A stretch of 64,000 bases of DNA, taken from positions 372,001 through 436,000 of the forward strand of contig NZ_JACBZT010000001.1 in the NCBI RefSeq assembly GCF_013408985.1. The letters run 5' to 3'. The first letter of the stretch is position 1, and every line of letters starts with the position of its first letter. Below, piece after piece: positions 1 through 12,302 of this stretch. This DNA comes from Petropleomorpha daqingensis. Its GTDB lineage: Bacteria; Actinomycetota; Actinomycetes; Mycobacteriales; Geodermatophilaceae. A model generated the notes under the pieces. The model was given only the letters and a program-made list of their open reading frames with translations. It was not told the origin of the DNA and did no database searches. Made by a program: the position numbers and the translations under genes.

Positions 1-990
1 GTCCCAGACCGGCAGCGACACCGTGAGCCGCCCGACGTCGTGGATCCAGCCGGCCCACCGCAGCGCGGTCGCGTCGGCGGCCGGCAGCCCGCACCGGCGC
101 GCGGCTGCCTCGCCCAGCTCGGCGACCGTCCGCGAATGACCGGCGGTGTACGGCGACTTCAGGTCGGTGAAGTCGGCGAGCGCGCGCAGGACGCCGTCGA
201 TGCCCTCGGACCGCAGCACGGGACCGCCGCCGGGTTCTCTCGCGAGCACGTCGGCCCAGGCGTCGTCCGGGTCGGTGAGCAGGTCGTCGTCGCCGGTCAG
301 GAAGGCGTCGACGACCTCCGGCAGATAGGCCCGGCCGCGTCGCTCGCGCAGCATGGCGACGGTCGCGTCGGCGTCGGTGAACCGCAGGTGCGTGGTGACC
401 GCCTCGGCGAGCTGGACGAGCTGCGGCGGCAGCGCGACGTCCCGGCGTCCCGCGGGGAACCCCTTCCCGTCCGGCCGCTCGAAGACCATCGTCACGTCCT
501 CCCGCAACCGGCTCCGGAGCTCGTCGTCGAGGCCGAGCCGGTCGATCAGCAGCTGCGCGACCTCGCACACCGCCCGGCCGGCGTCCTTCATGGCGCTGCC
601 GTGCGTCAGGAGGTGCAGCAGCGCGGCCGGCCGCTCGAGGAGGGGACGGGAGCCGACCGTCATCTGCAGGACGTAGGGCAGGAGCTCGCGGCTGTTCGAC
701 ACGTCGCGGGTGCCGACGTCGGCGCGGAACGCCAGCTCGTCGCCGAGGAAGTCGGCGAGGGCGCGGTTCTCCGCCGTGCAGCCGATGTGCCGCAGCAGGG
801 CCAGGTAGTAGACCCGCCGCCGCGTCGGCAGGTCGAGTCCCATCCGCTCGGCCAGCCGGACCGCGCGGGCGCAGACCCGCAGCCCGGTCTCCATCGGCAC
901 GACCATCCCGACGTCGATGGCGACCGACCAGGCGGCGAAGAGCTCGGACAGCCGGACGCTGTCGCGTGGCGTGGAGGCGGGCGCCACCAT
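1..990 (-). CDS. HD-domain phosphohydrolase-like protein (C-terminus cut by window edge)
   Basis: The frame runs off the left edge: 330 residues are visible from ATG at 990, with no stop. Near residues 300-325 the protein has a clear HD motif (TAGHS, then WIHDVGRL). Further N-terminal is a degenerate first HD-GYP-like module: LLRHIGC stands where an HD pair would be, and FERPDGKGFP resembles the DGxGYP signature. Proteins with this tandem layout in actinobacteria often end in a LuxR-type helix-turn-helix, which would lie outside the window. The role is therefore probably phosphohydrolase and/or signalling (c-di-GMP or nucleotide), but the substrate is unknown. It starts 30 bp after the end of the SDR gene on the same strand and may be cotranscribed with it. 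Confidence 0.75.
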   Translation of the reverse strand, partial: MVAPASTPRDSVRLSELFAAWSVAIDVGMVVPMETGLRVCARAVRLAERMGLDLPTRRRVYYLALLRHIGCTAENRALADFLGDELAFRADVGTRDVSNSRELLPYVLQMTVGSRPLLERPAALLHLLTHGSAMKDAGRAVCEVAQLLIDRLGLDDELRSRLREDVTMVFERPDGKGFPAGRRDVALPPQLVQLAEAVTTHLRFTDADATVAMLRERRGRAYLPEVVDAFLTGDDDLLTDPDDAWADVLAREPGGGPVLRSEGIDGVLRALADFTDLKSPYTAGHSRTVAELGEAAARRCGLPAADATALRWAGWIHDVGRLTVSLPVWD

Positions 991-1020
991 GGCGGACGAG
1001 GGTAGGGCCCGCGCGACGCC

Positions 1021-1777
1021 CTAGGTGTGGATGCCGCCGTCGCTGTAGATCAGCTGGCCGTTGACCCAGCCGCCGCGCTCGGAGCACAGGAACGTCACCA
1101 GTGCCGCCGCGTCGGCCGGCGTGCCGAGCCGGGCCAGCGGGCTCCGCTCGGCGGCCACCGTCCGCAGCTCGTCGGTCATCCAGCCGGTGTCGGTCGCACC
1201 CGGGTTCACCACGTTGGCGGTGACGCCGAGGTCCTCGAGCTCGCGGGCCGAGGCGAGGACGATCCGGTCCAGCGCGCCCTTGCTCGCCCCGTAGGGCAGG
1301 TTGCCGGCGGTGTGGTCGCTGGTCAGCGCCACGATCCGGCCGCGGCCGAACGGGCCGGAGTACTGGCCGGCGAACTCGCGGATCAGCAGCCACGAGGCCC
1401 GCGCGTTGACCGCCATGTGCAGGTCGAAGCTCTCGACGGTCGTCGAGCGGAGATCGGAGTCGACCGACTCGCAGTGCGAGAGCACCAGCGCGGTCACCGG
1501 TCCCAGAGTCGCGTTCACCATCGCGAAGACGGCGGCCGGGGCCGTGACGTCGCCGAGGTCGGCGGCGATCGCCGCCGCCCGCCCGCCGACCGCCTGCACG
1601 GCGGCGGTGAGCTGCCCGACGCCCTCCGGCTCGCCGCCCCAGGGCATCCGCTCGTCGTAGGGCTGCCAGTAGGTGAGGGCGACGTCCCAGCCGTCCGCGG
1701 CGAGCGCCGTGGCGATCGCGCCGCCGATCCCCGCCGTGCGGCTGGCGCCGGTCACCAGGGCGACCGGCCGCCCGCCG

Positions 1778-1791
<14 letters not shown>
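1021..1791 (-). CDS. Short-chain dehydrogenase/reductase (3-oxoacyl-ACP reductase type)
   Basis: 256 aa, the usual SDR length. The N-terminal Rossmann motif TGASRTAGIG begins about 12 residues in, and the catalytic pair is visible as YGASK (Tyr-x3-Lys) near residue 165. The C-terminal end (YSDGGIHT) is typical of FabG-like SDRs. I placed the start at ATG 1791, which overlaps the stop of the UvrA-like gene by 14 bp; a longer in-frame extension to 1887 would only add a Ser/Arg-rich tail lying inside the neighbour. The substrate cannot be told from sequence. It is translationally coupled to the upstream ABC ATPase, an arrangement that need not mean a shared function. Confidence 0.85.
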
Positions 1792-4174
<2,383 letters not shown>

Positions 4175-4253
4175 CGGATCCCCATCTGTCGGACGGTCTG
4201 GCGGGTTCGCTGTCTACCTCATCAGCGACGTCCGACGAAACGGCGGAGGACGG

Positions 4254-4439
4254 TCAGGACCAGCGCGGCGGGCTGGAGTACCCGTGCGGGGGACCCTGCG
4301 CCGGCACCCACCGGAACCCCGGGCACGGGCAGGGATCGGCGCACGAGCCACCGCCCGTCCGGTGCTCCACGAAGCTGTGCCCGCAGCCGGGCTGCGCGCA
4401 GCGCACCGGCATCGCGTGGACCGGCTCGAACGGATTCAC
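4254..4439 (-). CDS. Small Cys-rich protein with possible zinc knuckle
   Basis: 61 aa, GTG start at 4439 with a good ribosome site (GCGAGGAG, about 5 nt spacing). The protein contains CAQPGCGH, a nearby EH, and CADPCPCPGF, a Cys/His spacing that could bind one zinc. It lies 14 bp downstream of the acyltransferase stop and on the same strand, so it is probably the second gene of that unit. A longer frame exists through the acyltransferase gene but its upstream part is an Arg/Gly-rich shadow. No function is recognised; short proteins of this look occur widely in actinobacteria. Confidence 0.6.
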   Translation of the reverse strand: MNPFEPVHAMPVRCAQPGCGHSFVEHRTGGGSCADPCPCPGFRWVPAQGPPHGYSSPPRWS

Positions 4440-4453
4440 GGCGACTCCTCGCC

Positions 4454-5317
4454 TCAGCCGAAGACGGGCAGGGTCCGCTTCGCGGCGAGGGCGTCCATAC
4501 CCGCCTGGATGGCCGACTCCACCTGCTCGTAGACCGACCGCACGTAGGCCTCGTCGCCGGCCCGGGCGGGGTCGTCGTCGACCTCGATCGGGTCGAGCAG
4601 CTCGGTGCGGATCTTGGCCGGGAGCGGCAGGTGCGCCGGCAGGACCTCGATGGCCAGCGGGAACGGGAGGCCGGCGACGATCGGCAGGTTGGCCCCGCGC
4701 AGCGTCTTCTTCAGACCTGTCACCTTGTCCAGCGCGTTCGCCAGCCACTTCCCCTCGGAGACCACGAAGACCGTGTCGTGGCCGCCGACGGTGGCCACCG
4801 GGACGATCGGCACCCCGGAGCGGATCGCCTGCTTCACGAACCCGGTGCGCCCGGCCAGGGTGGCCACGTCGCGCTTGCGCCACGAGCGCATCGCGTCGAC
4901 CTCGCCGCCGGGCCAGACGACGACGTCGTCCCCCTGCGCCAGCGCCGCCCCGACGCTCTTCCGGTTGGCCGCGATGACGCCGACGGCGCGGAAGTAGTCA
5001 CCCAGCCCCGGCGCGGCCATGAGCACGTCGTGCGCGGTGCCGTGCAGCAGCCGGCGGCCCTCGAAGTGCGTCCACCAGGCGTTGACCAGCGTCCAGGCGT
5101 CCATGGTGAGCGCGCCGCCGGAGTGCACCCCGACCACCAGGCACGGCCGGTCGGGCACCCGCTCCCAGCCGGTGACCTCGAGCCGGAACCAGTACTTGTT
5201 GAGCAGGTCGTAGACCGGCTGCTGGAGCCCGAGCAGGGTCCGGTTGGGCGGGGTCGGCTCCAGCGCGGCCGACACCCGCCACTCGATCAACCGCTTCAGG
5301 GGGTTCGTCTCTCCCAC
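4454..5317 (-). CDS. PlsC-like lysophospholipid acyltransferase
   Basis: 287 aa, GTG start at 5317. It has the glycerophosphate acyltransferase block layout: a VVGVHSGGALTMD region in the place of the HX4D motif (here H-S-G-G-A-L-T-M-D, so the H-to-D spacing is longer than the standard four and the family call rests on overall pattern), WPGGEVDAMRSW (the xPGG/EGxR-like block) and VPIVPVATVGGHDTVFVV (block IV). A related group in actinobacteria is annotated as lysophospholipid or diacylglycerol-type acyltransferase acting at the membrane surface. No signal peptide is evident. It is followed by the small Cys-rich gene. The acyl acceptor cannot be told. Confidence 0.75.
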   Translation of the reverse strand: MGETNPLKRLIEWRVSAALEPTPPNRTLLGLQQPVYDLLNKYWFRLEVTGWERVPDRPCLVVGVHSGGALTMDAWTLVNAWWTHFEGRRLLHGTAHDVLMAAPGLGDYFRAVGVIAANRKSVGAALAQGDDVVVWPGGEVDAMRSWRKRDVATLAGRTGFVKQAIRSGVPIVPVATVGGHDTVFVVSEGKWLANALDKVTGLKKTLRGANLPIVAGLPFPLAIEVLPAHLPLPAKIRTELLDPIEVDDDPARAGDEAYVRSVYEQVESAIQAGMDALAAKRTLPVFG

Positions 5318-5367
5318 GCGGTGATCAACGGCGCGCGGGCCGAAAGGTCACGGGAGAGTAACGACGA

Positions 5368-6339
<972 letters not shown>

Positions 6340-6373
6340 GACCACAACCGTAGGCGCCTCCGCTTCGGTGTGC

Positions 6374-7621
6374 TCAGGGAGCGGCGGGCCGCGGCCCCTC
6401 CGGTCGCTCGACCAGCCAGCAGTGGATCTGCTCGTAGACCAGCGGGTGGTTGAGCAGGTCGAAGTGGGTGAGCCCGCCGATGCGGTGCACGTGGTCGGGC
6501 GGGAAGGCCAGCCGGTCGTCGTCCCCGGTGTCGCCGAGGGCGCTGCGCGGCGGCACCAGCAGGTCCCCCAGCAGATCGGCGACCGGCGCCGCCGGGTCGC
6601 GGGTCAGGGTCGCCAGGACGACGAAGTGCCGGGCGCCGTCCGAGAGCGGGACGTGCGTGTGCGCGGCGACGCCGGGCGCGTCGAGGTCGCGGCCGCTCCA
6701 GTCGGCCTCGACCAGCGTGCCGCGGCGGAGGTCCTTGATCCCGACGCTGCGCAGCGCGAGCAGCGCGGCCAGCGGCCGGGTCTCCGGCACGCGGGCCAGG
6801 ACGCCGGCCAGCCGGTGCACGCCGCGCTCGAGCGGGGCGCCGAGGTGCGGCGTCCCGAGGGTGATCGTGTCGCGCACCAGCGCGGTCCACGGGTGGGCGT
6901 CCGCCGTTCCGCCGCCGGCCTGGTGCAGCGCGCTGCGCGCGACGAGCCCGCCCATCGAGTGCCCGATCAGGACGACGTCCTGCACCTCCTGCGGCCAGGC
7001 GGCGACCAGCCGCCCGAGCAGGTCGTCGAGCAGCCGCCCGTTGTCCGAGACGTGCAGGCCGGTGTTGTAGCGCAGGTGCACCGGGGTGAGGCCGAGGTCC
7101 TGCCGCAGCCGGGTGCCGTAGTCGGCGGACCGCTCGGCGCGGTAGCACCACGTCGCCTCGGTCTCGGTGAGCCCGTGCACGAAGACGGCGAGCCGGCCGG
7201 TCGCGCCGGGGAACGCGGCCCGCAGCGCCTCGGGCTCCGGCGGCACCGCGGTGCCCTCGACCCGGATGCCCAGAACCGTGGCGAGGGCGGGCGCGTCGCG
7301 CTCGACGACGTCGCCGTGCGCGCCGTTGAGGACGGCGAGCGCCACGCGGCCGGAGCGGTCGGCGTCCAGGTCACGGCCGTCGGCACCGAGCGCCGCGAGG
7401 ATCCCGGCCACCCGCGCCCCGGCACCCAGGGCCAGGCGCACGCCGCCGTAGCTCAGGCCGGCGATCGCGTCGTGCACGAGCTTGACCGGCGCGGCCTTCG
7501 GGCCGATCGCGTCGAACGCCCGGTCGGCGATGCCGCGGTGCAGCTCGGCGACCCGGTTCGTGCTCCCCCGCAGGGTGATCCGGCCCAGCTCGCCGATCCC
7601 CCGCACCTCGTCGCCCCGCAT
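6374..7621 (-). CDS. Alpha/beta hydrolase (lipase/PGAP1-like)
   Basis: 415 aa. The core hydrolase fold begins near residue 145 with the oxyanion-loop signature [13 protein letters not shown] and continues to the nucleophile elbow [14 protein letters not shown] (Ser as nucleophile). The catalytic His is likely in [15 protein letters not shown] close to the C-terminus. The N-terminal ~140 residues are helical and lack a signal peptide, so it probably acts in the cytoplasm. Proteins of this type are usually annotated as triacylglycerol lipase-like or PGAP1-like esterases; the substrate is unknown. The MarR-GNAT gene ends only 7 bp upstream, so the two probably form an operon. Confidence 0.82.
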   Translation of the reverse strand: MRGDEVRGIGELGRITLRGSTNRVAELHRGIADRAFDAIGPKAAPVKLVHDAIAGLSYGGVRLALGAGARVAGILAALGADGRDLDADRSGRVALAVLNGAHGDVVERDAPALATVLGIRVEGTAVPPEPEALRAAFPGATGRLAVFVHGLTETEATWCYRAERSADYGTRLRQDLGLTPVHLRYNTGLHVSDNGRLLDDLLGRLVAAWPQEVQDVVLIGHSMGGLVARSALHQAGGGTADAHPWTALVRDTITLGTPHLGAPLERGVHRLAGVLARVPETRPLAALLALRSVGIKDLRRGTLVEADWSGRDLDAPGVAAHTHVPLSDGARHFVVLATLTRDPAAPVADLLGDLLVPPRSALGDTGDDDRLAFPPDHVHRIGGLTHFDLLNHPLVYEQIHCWLVERPEGPRPAAP

Positions 7622-7628
7622 GCGTCCA

Positions 7629-8510
7629 TCACAACAGCTTCTCGAACCAGTGGTGCGCGTAGGCCTCGTCGTTGAAGGCGGGCACCTCGCGGTAGCCGGC
7701 CGACCGGTAGAGCCCGATCGCCTCGGTCAGCGTGCGGTTGGTCTCCAGGTGCAGCACCCGCACCCCGTGCTCGCGGGCACGGGCCTCCAGCTCGGTGAGC
7801 AGCCGCCGGCCGAGCCCCAGCCCGCGCGCCGACCGGGCCACCCACATCCGCTTGATCTCCGCCGGGGCGCCGCCGTGGAACCTCAGCGCGCCGCAGCCGA
7901 CCGGCTCGCCGTGCAGCGTGGCGACCACGAGCAGCCCGGCGGGCGGGGTGAGGTCGGCGGCCCCGGCCGGGATGCTGCGGGCCGGGTCGAAGCCGGCGTC
8001 GAACCGCTCGTCGAGCTCGGCGGCGTAGGCGGCCAGCGCGGCCCGGGCCTCCGGCCGGCGCGGATCGGTCTCGGCCACCGTCACGGTCGAGGCGGTGAGC
8101 AGCCGCTCGACCTCGGCCATCGCCGCGGCCAGCCGCTCCCACTGCCCGGCGTCGAGCGGCGCGAGCAGCCCGGCGGCCAGCTCGTCGGAGCGCCGGTCGA
8201 GCTCGCTGCGCTCGGCCAGCCCGCGGGCGGTCAGCCGGGCGGTGCGCACCCGGCGGTCGGGCACCCCCGGCTCGACGACGACGAGCCCGTCGGCCTCCAG
8301 CGCCCGCAGCAGCCGGCTCAGGTAGCCGGAGTCGAGGTCGAGGCGGGCGCGCAGGGTCCGCACGTCCGCGCCGTCCGGGCCGATCTCCCACAGCACCCGT
8401 GCCTGGCCGATCGGCCGCGCGCGGGACAGGTAGGTCTCCTCCAGCACGCCGAGGCGCTGGGTGACGGTGCGGTTGAACCGGCGCACGTGGGCGACCGCGG
8501 TCGCGTCCAT
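7629..8510 (-). CDS. MarR-type regulator fused to GNAT acetyltransferase
   Basis: 293 aa. The N-terminal half is a MarR winged helix (about residues 30-110: QARVLWEIG, LDSGYLSRLLRALEADGLV, DRRVRTARLT wing). The C-terminal half is a GNAT domain (about 150-293) with RSARGLGLGRRLLTELE as the acetyl-CoA-binding loop and LETNRTLTEAIGLYRSAGYREV as the last strands, quoted here in pieces of one stretch. This two-domain architecture is common in actinobacteria. Whether it acetylates a small molecule or a protein is not known. The ATG at 8510 faces away from the secreted hydrolase gene, giving an 83-bp divergent promoter region. Confidence 0.85.
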   Translation of the reverse strand: MDATAVAHVRRFNRTVTQRLGVLEETYLSRARPIGQARVLWEIGPDGADVRTLRARLDLDSGYLSRLLRALEADGLVVVEPGVPDRRVRTARLTARGLAERSELDRRSDELAAGLLAPLDAGQWERLAAAMAEVERLLTASTVTVAETDPRRPEARAALAAYAAELDERFDAGFDPARSIPAGAADLTPPAGLLVVATLHGEPVGCGALRFHGGAPAEIKRMWVARSARGLGLGRRLLTELEARAREHGVRVLHLETNRTLTEAIGLYRSAGYREVPAFNDEAYAHHWFEKLL

Positions 8511-8593
8511 TCCCTGACCGTAGTCAGAGAACGCGGTCGGGGACAGCCGCTACCGGCCGGTAACCAGAGGCTCGTCGACTCGTTGGGCACGAC

Positions 8594-10123
8594 ATGCGCC
8601 GTCCTCGCCTGCTGTGCGCCGCCGTCGCCGTCGGCGCCGCCCTCGTCGTCGTGCCGACCGGGACCGCGCAGGCCGCGCCCGGCGACCCCGCGCCCGGCTC
8701 GCCGGAGTACCTGGCGCGCGACGCGCAGAACATCGCCGACGCCTACGGGCGGCAGACCGCTCCGGACGGGCAGCTGAACCCGGCCTACGGGCTGGCGAAC
8801 GCGCAGGTGATCGGGCCGGTCTACGCCTCGCAGCTGCTCGCCCAGGCGGCGACGCCGACCCGCCCGGCGCTGAGCCCGGGCACGGCCGTGCCGGGCTGGA
8901 ACAGCGGCAACCCGTACCGCGCCGGCTGGGACGGCACCCGCGGGGAGATCACCCCGGTCACGTTTCCCAACAGGTACGGCGCCCTGATCCGGGGCGACGT
9001 CTTCACCCCGCTGCCGGGCGCGTCCGACCCGTACACCGGCGAGCGGCTCACCGGCCCCTTCCCCGGCGTCGTCATCACCACCGGGTCGGTGCAGGGCAGC
9101 GAGCGGATGTACTGGTGGCTGGCCGAGGACCTCGCCGAGCGGGGCTACGTCGTCCTCACCTACGACGTGCAGGGCCAGGGGACCAGCGAGACGCTCCCCC
9201 ACCAGGGATCGGTCGAGGACCTGCCCTACTGCGACCTCGCGGCCGCTCCCCTGGCCGGCGAGCAGACCTCGTGCCCGGGCGTGCCGTTCCAGCAGACGTC
9301 GAACTTCGTCTACGGCACCGAGGACGCGATCGACTTCTTCCTCTCCACGCCCGACGCGCCCTACGCCGACCCGTCGGCCGGCAGCGCCGCGGTCGACGCG
9401 TACAACCCGCAGTGGCAGCTGTTCGACCGCTCCCCGGACCCGGACACCGTGACGCCCGGCCGCACCACCCGGCTGGCGCTGGTCGGCCACTCCCTCGGCG
9501 CGCTCGCCGTCTCCTACGTGCAGGGCGTGGACGACCGGGTCGAGGCGGTCGTCGCGCTGGACAAGCTGTCGACGACCGCGGCGATCGGCGGTTCGCAGCC
9601 GTTCGACGCCCAGGGCCCGCTGCGGCCGGTCGTCCCTGGGCTCGGCGTGCAGTCCGAGTACGGGTTCACCGTCGCGCCCTACTACGCCAACTCCGGCCTG
9701 TTCGACCCGACCGCGGCGCCGACCTCACCCACCCAGGCGCCCGACCCCGCCCGCGAGGAGAAGACCGGCTACGACGGGTGGACGGCGGCCGGCGTCGACT
9801 CGATGGTGGTCGTGCCGCGGGCCTCGACGCACCTCGAGTACACCGACATCAGCTACGTGCTGCCGGCCTCGCGCTACGGCCAGGACGTCGCCGGCCACTA
9901 CGCCCAGGCGTGGATCGACAAGTACGTCAAGCACGACCCGGCCGCCGACGACGCCCTGCTCGCGACGAGCTTCGACTACCTGGAGCCGACCCCGACCGGG
10001 TGGCACGGCGTGACCCTCGACCGCGACCAGCGGCTGTCGTTCTACTTCTGCTCCGGCTACGACATCGCCACCGCGTCCGGGCGTTCGACCGACGACGACC
10101 TGACCGGCGTCGGCTGCGGCTAG
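8594..10123 (+). CDS. Secreted alpha/beta hydrolase
   Basis: 509 aa. A classical signal peptide is visible (MRRP, hydrophobic LLCAAVAVGAALVVV, then TAQA-AP with cleavage near residue 26). The mature protein has an alpha/beta-hydrolase fold: GVVITTGSVQG in the oxyanion region and LALVGHSLGALAVSYV with the nucleophilic Ser near residue 300. An acidic residue and a His (STHLEYTDISY) follow toward the C-terminus. It is longer than typical lipases and resembles secreted actinobacterial esterases of unknown substrate. It is transcribed alone and converges on the cyclase gene, with a long hairpin between. Confidence 0.82.
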   Translation: MRRPRLLCAAVAVGAALVVVPTGTAQAAPGDPAPGSPEYLARDAQNIADAYGRQTAPDGQLNPAYGLANAQVIGPVYASQLLAQAATPTRPALSPGTAVPGWNSGNPYRAGWDGTRGEITPVTFPNRYGALIRGDVFTPLPGASDPYTGERLTGPFPGVVITTGSVQGSERMYWWLAEDLAERGYVVLTYDVQGQGTSETLPHQGSVEDLPYCDLAAAPLAGEQTSCPGVPFQQTSNFVYGTEDAIDFFLSTPDAPYADPSAGSAAVDAYNPQWQLFDRSPDPDTVTPGRTTRLALVGHSLGALAVSYVQGVDDRVEAVVALDKLSTTAAIGGSQPFDAQGPLRPVVPGLGVQSEYGFTVAPYYANSGLFDPTAAPTSPTQAPDPAREEKTGYDGWTAAGVDSMVVVPRASTHLEYTDISYVLPASRYGQDVAGHYAQAWIDKYVKHDPAADDALLATSFDYLEPTPTGWHGVTLDRDQRLSFYFCSGYDIATASGRSTDDDLTGVGCG

Positions 10124-10130
10124 ATCCCCT

Positions 10131-10193
10131 CAGGCATGGGAAGCGATACATGCGTTCGCGGGGCGGAAACGCACGTATCGCTTCCCATGCCTG
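10131..10193. terminator. Bidirectional hairpin between convergent genes
   Basis: Perfect 19-bp inverted repeat (10131-10149 with 10175-10193), plus an inner 6-bp pairing (TGCGTT/AACGCA). It lies 8 bp after one stop codon and 7 bp before the other, so it can end transcription from both sides. Confidence 0.75.
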
Positions 10194-10199
10194 GGTGAG

Positions 10200-11117
10200 T
10201 CAGACGATGGCGAGGGGGTCGAGCATCGAGCCGGTCGTGCCCTGGATCTTCAGCGGCAGCGCGACGAAGAGGAACTCGTAGACCTTCTCCCGCGCGATCT
10301 CCTCGAGGTAGACCGACTCGAACAGGTAGATGCCGTTCTCGATGAGCAAGAGGGTGTGCACCGGCTGCGGGTTGGCCGGGCTGCCGGGGTCGGGCGCGGG
10401 CTGCACCTCGTAGGTCTCGGTGTCGCTGCCGGTCGCCACCACGCCCTGTTCCAGCAGCCAGCGCGCGGCGGAGATGTCCGGACCGGCCGTCACGTGCCGG
10501 GCCAGCCCCTCCGGGTCCGGCCACTGGCTGAGGTAGCCCGACCGGATCAGGACGACGTCGCCCGCGCGGATCTCCACGCCCTGGTGCGCGGCGACCGCCT
10601 GCAGCTCGTCGGCGGTCACCGGCTCGTGCGCCGGCAGCGCCTCGATCCCGCGGTAACCGGGGACGTCGAGCAGCACGCCGCGGGTGACGAAGTGCGGGAG
10701 CTTGGCGCCGTCGCCGAACCTCGGCCCGCGGTCGCCGAGGTGCTCGCGGGTGTTGCCGCCGCCGTACCAGTGGTCGTCCTCGCCGATGGTCATGTGCGCC
10801 AGCGCGTCGACGTGCGCGCCGCTGTGCGCGGTGCCGCTGACCGTCTCGGCCATGTAGCCGAGGTTCACCTCGTTGCGCGGGCCCCACGGCTCGATGCCGT
10901 CGCCCCGCAGCCCGGCCGGCGTGCGGTACATCGTCACGTCGAACGGCGGGTGCGCGCCGAACAGCGGCATGCCGGTGAACCGGGGCAGCGCGAGGGAGAA
11001 GGTGCGGCCCTGCGTGGGCAGCGCGAGCGCCGCGAGCAGGTCCTCCGGCCGCTGCCGGGCGGCCGGGCCGCGCTCGGGGTCGACGGACATCGGGTCGACG
11101 GGGGTCACGTCGGTCAT
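10200..11117 (-). CDS. Cyclase/kynurenine-formamidase-like metal hydrolase
   Basis: 305 aa. The metal-binding signature of the cyclase family (HxGTHxDxxxH) is seen as HSGAHVDALAHM near residue 105, and VLIRSGY and GSDTETYE match later conserved strands. Members hydrolyse N-formyl amides, isatins or other cyclic or acyl bonds; here the substrate is unknown. The start ATG overlaps the stop of glycerate kinase by four bases (ATGA), so both proteins come from one message. The unit diverges from the BKACE gene, sharing a promoter region with the TCGATTATCGA operator. Confidence 0.85.
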   Translation of the reverse strand: MTDVTPVDPMSVDPERGPAARQRPEDLLAALALPTQGRTFSLALPRFTGMPLFGAHPPFDVTMYRTPAGLRGDGIEPWGPRNEVNLGYMAETVSGTAHSGAHVDALAHMTIGEDDHWYGGGNTREHLGDRGPRFGDGAKLPHFVTRGVLLDVPGYRGIEALPAHEPVTADELQAVAAHQGVEIRAGDVVLIRSGYLSQWPDPEGLARHVTAGPDISAARWLLEQGVVATGSDTETYEVQPAPDPGSPANPQPVHTLLLIENGIYLFESVYLEEIAREKVYEFLFVALPLKIQGTTGSMLDPLAIV

Positions 11118-12223
11118 GGGGTCCTCTCTGGTGCGCGCAGCCAGTCGGCCGCGATGCGTTCTGCGGTGGTCTCGAGGAGCCCGCCGGCGCGCGCCATGCT
11201 GCGCGCCGGGTCGGGCTCCAGGTCGGTGAGCGGGTAGACGGCCTCGACCCCGTGCGCGCGCAGCCGCTCGGGGTCGACGGTGCAGCGCCCGGCGACGGCG
11301 ACGACGCGGGTGCCGGCGCGGGCGGCGAGGGCGGCGGCGCCGAGCGGTCCCTTGCCGTGCAGGCTCTGCTCGTCCAGCGAGCCCTCGCCGACGACGACCA
11401 GGTCGGCGCCGGCGACCTCGCCGGCGAAGCCGCTGAGCTCCAGCAGCAGCTCGACGCCCGAGCGCAACTCCGCGCCCAGCAGCGCCGCCGCGCCGAAGCC
11501 GAGCCCGCCGGCGGCGCCCGCGCCCGGCAGGTCGCGCAGGTCGCGGCCGGTGGCGGCCGCGACCAGGTCGGCCCAGTGCCCGAGCGCACGGTCGAGCAGC
11601 GCGACCGTCTCCGGCCCGGCGCCCTTCTGCGGCCCGTAGACCGCCGCCGCACCCGACGGGCCGGTCAGCGGGTTGTCCACGTCGCAGGCGACGACGACCT
11701 CCGCCTCGGCGATCCGAGGGTCCAGGCCGGACAGGTCGAGCCGCTGCCCCTCGACGAGGCGCGCACCGAGCGCCATGGCCATCCAGCGGCCGCCGTCGGT
11801 GGTCGCGCTGCCGCCGATGCCGAGCACGATCCGGCGGGCACCGCGGTCGAGCGCGTCGCCGATCAGCTGGCCGACGCCCAGCGTCGTCGCCTCGCGGGCG
11901 GTGTCGTCGTCCGGACCGTGCGGGAGCAGCCCCAGACCGGCGGCGGCCGCCATCTCGAGAACGGCGGTGTCGCCCCGCAGCGCGTAGCGGGCGATCACCC
12001 GGCCGCCGAGCGGGCCGCGCACCTCGCGGGTGACCGCTTCGAAGCCGTGCGCCAGGACCATGTCGACGGTGCCCTCGCCGCCGTCGGCGATCGGGTGCTC
12101 GACCAGCCGCACGCCCGGCACGGCGCGCCGCAGGCCACGGCCGAGGGCGGCGACCGCCTCCGGGGCCGACAGCGAGCCCTTGAACTTGTCCGGGGCCAGG
12201 ACGACGAGCGGCTCGGATCCCAC
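11114..12223 (-). CDS. Glycerate kinase (type II, GK1 family)
   Basis: 369 aa, normal for the family. The N-terminus reads LAPDKFKGSLSA, the hallmark of bacterial glycerate kinases, and GIGGSATTDGG provides the phosphate-binding loop. The enzyme phosphorylates D-glycerate, usually to 2-phosphoglycerate, feeding lower glycolysis. GTG start at 12223. It is the first gene of a two-gene unit with the cyclase-like hydrolase and diverges from the BKACE-gntR unit, which suggests that a C3 hydroxyacid is one end product of the pathway. The link to the regulon rests on the shared intergenic operator and is inferred. Confidence 0.92.
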   Translation of the reverse strand: MGSEPLVVLAPDKFKGSLSAPEAVAALGRGLRRAVPGVRLVEHPIADGGEGTVDMVLAHGFEAVTREVRGPLGGRVIARYALRGDTAVLEMAAAAGLGLLPHGPDDDTAREATTLGVGQLIGDALDRGARRIVLGIGGSATTDGGRWMAMALGARLVEGQRLDLSGLDPRIAEAEVVVACDVDNPLTGPSGAAAVYGPQKGAGPETVALLDRALGHWADLVAAATGRDLRDLPGAGAAGGLGFGAAALLGAELRSGVELLLELSGFAGEVAGADLVVVGEGSLDEQSLHGKGPLGAAALAARAGTRVVAVAGRCTVDPERLRAHGVEAVYPLTDLEPDPARSMARAGGLLETTAERIAADWLRAPERTP

Positions 12224-12238
12224 GCTGCCCCCTCCTGG

Positions 12239-12276
12239 TTGCGTTCCCGGCGTGCGACGCTACTGTCGATTATCGA
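12239..12276 (+). promoter_or_regulatory. BKACE promoter with GntR-type operator
   Basis: Candidate -35 TTGCGT (12239-12244), 16-bp spacer, -10 TACTGT (12261-12266), followed at once by the perfect palindrome TCGATTATCGA (12266-12276). The position just after the -10 predicts repression. It also lies 43 bp upstream of the divergent glycerate kinase start. Confidence 0.7.
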
Positions 12277-12302
12277 GAGAATCATCGTAGGGGGAGGCAC
12301 AC

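Noticed and set aside
40-1005. Long open frame on the + strand at the left edge
   Set aside because: Arg/Gln/Pro-rich without recognisable motifs; the opposite strand encodes a clear HD-domain protein that runs off the edge.
4254-4883. 209-residue version of the small Cys-rich gene
   Set aside because: Its first two thirds are a shadow of the acyltransferase; only the last 61 codons have a ribosome site and a plausible protein.
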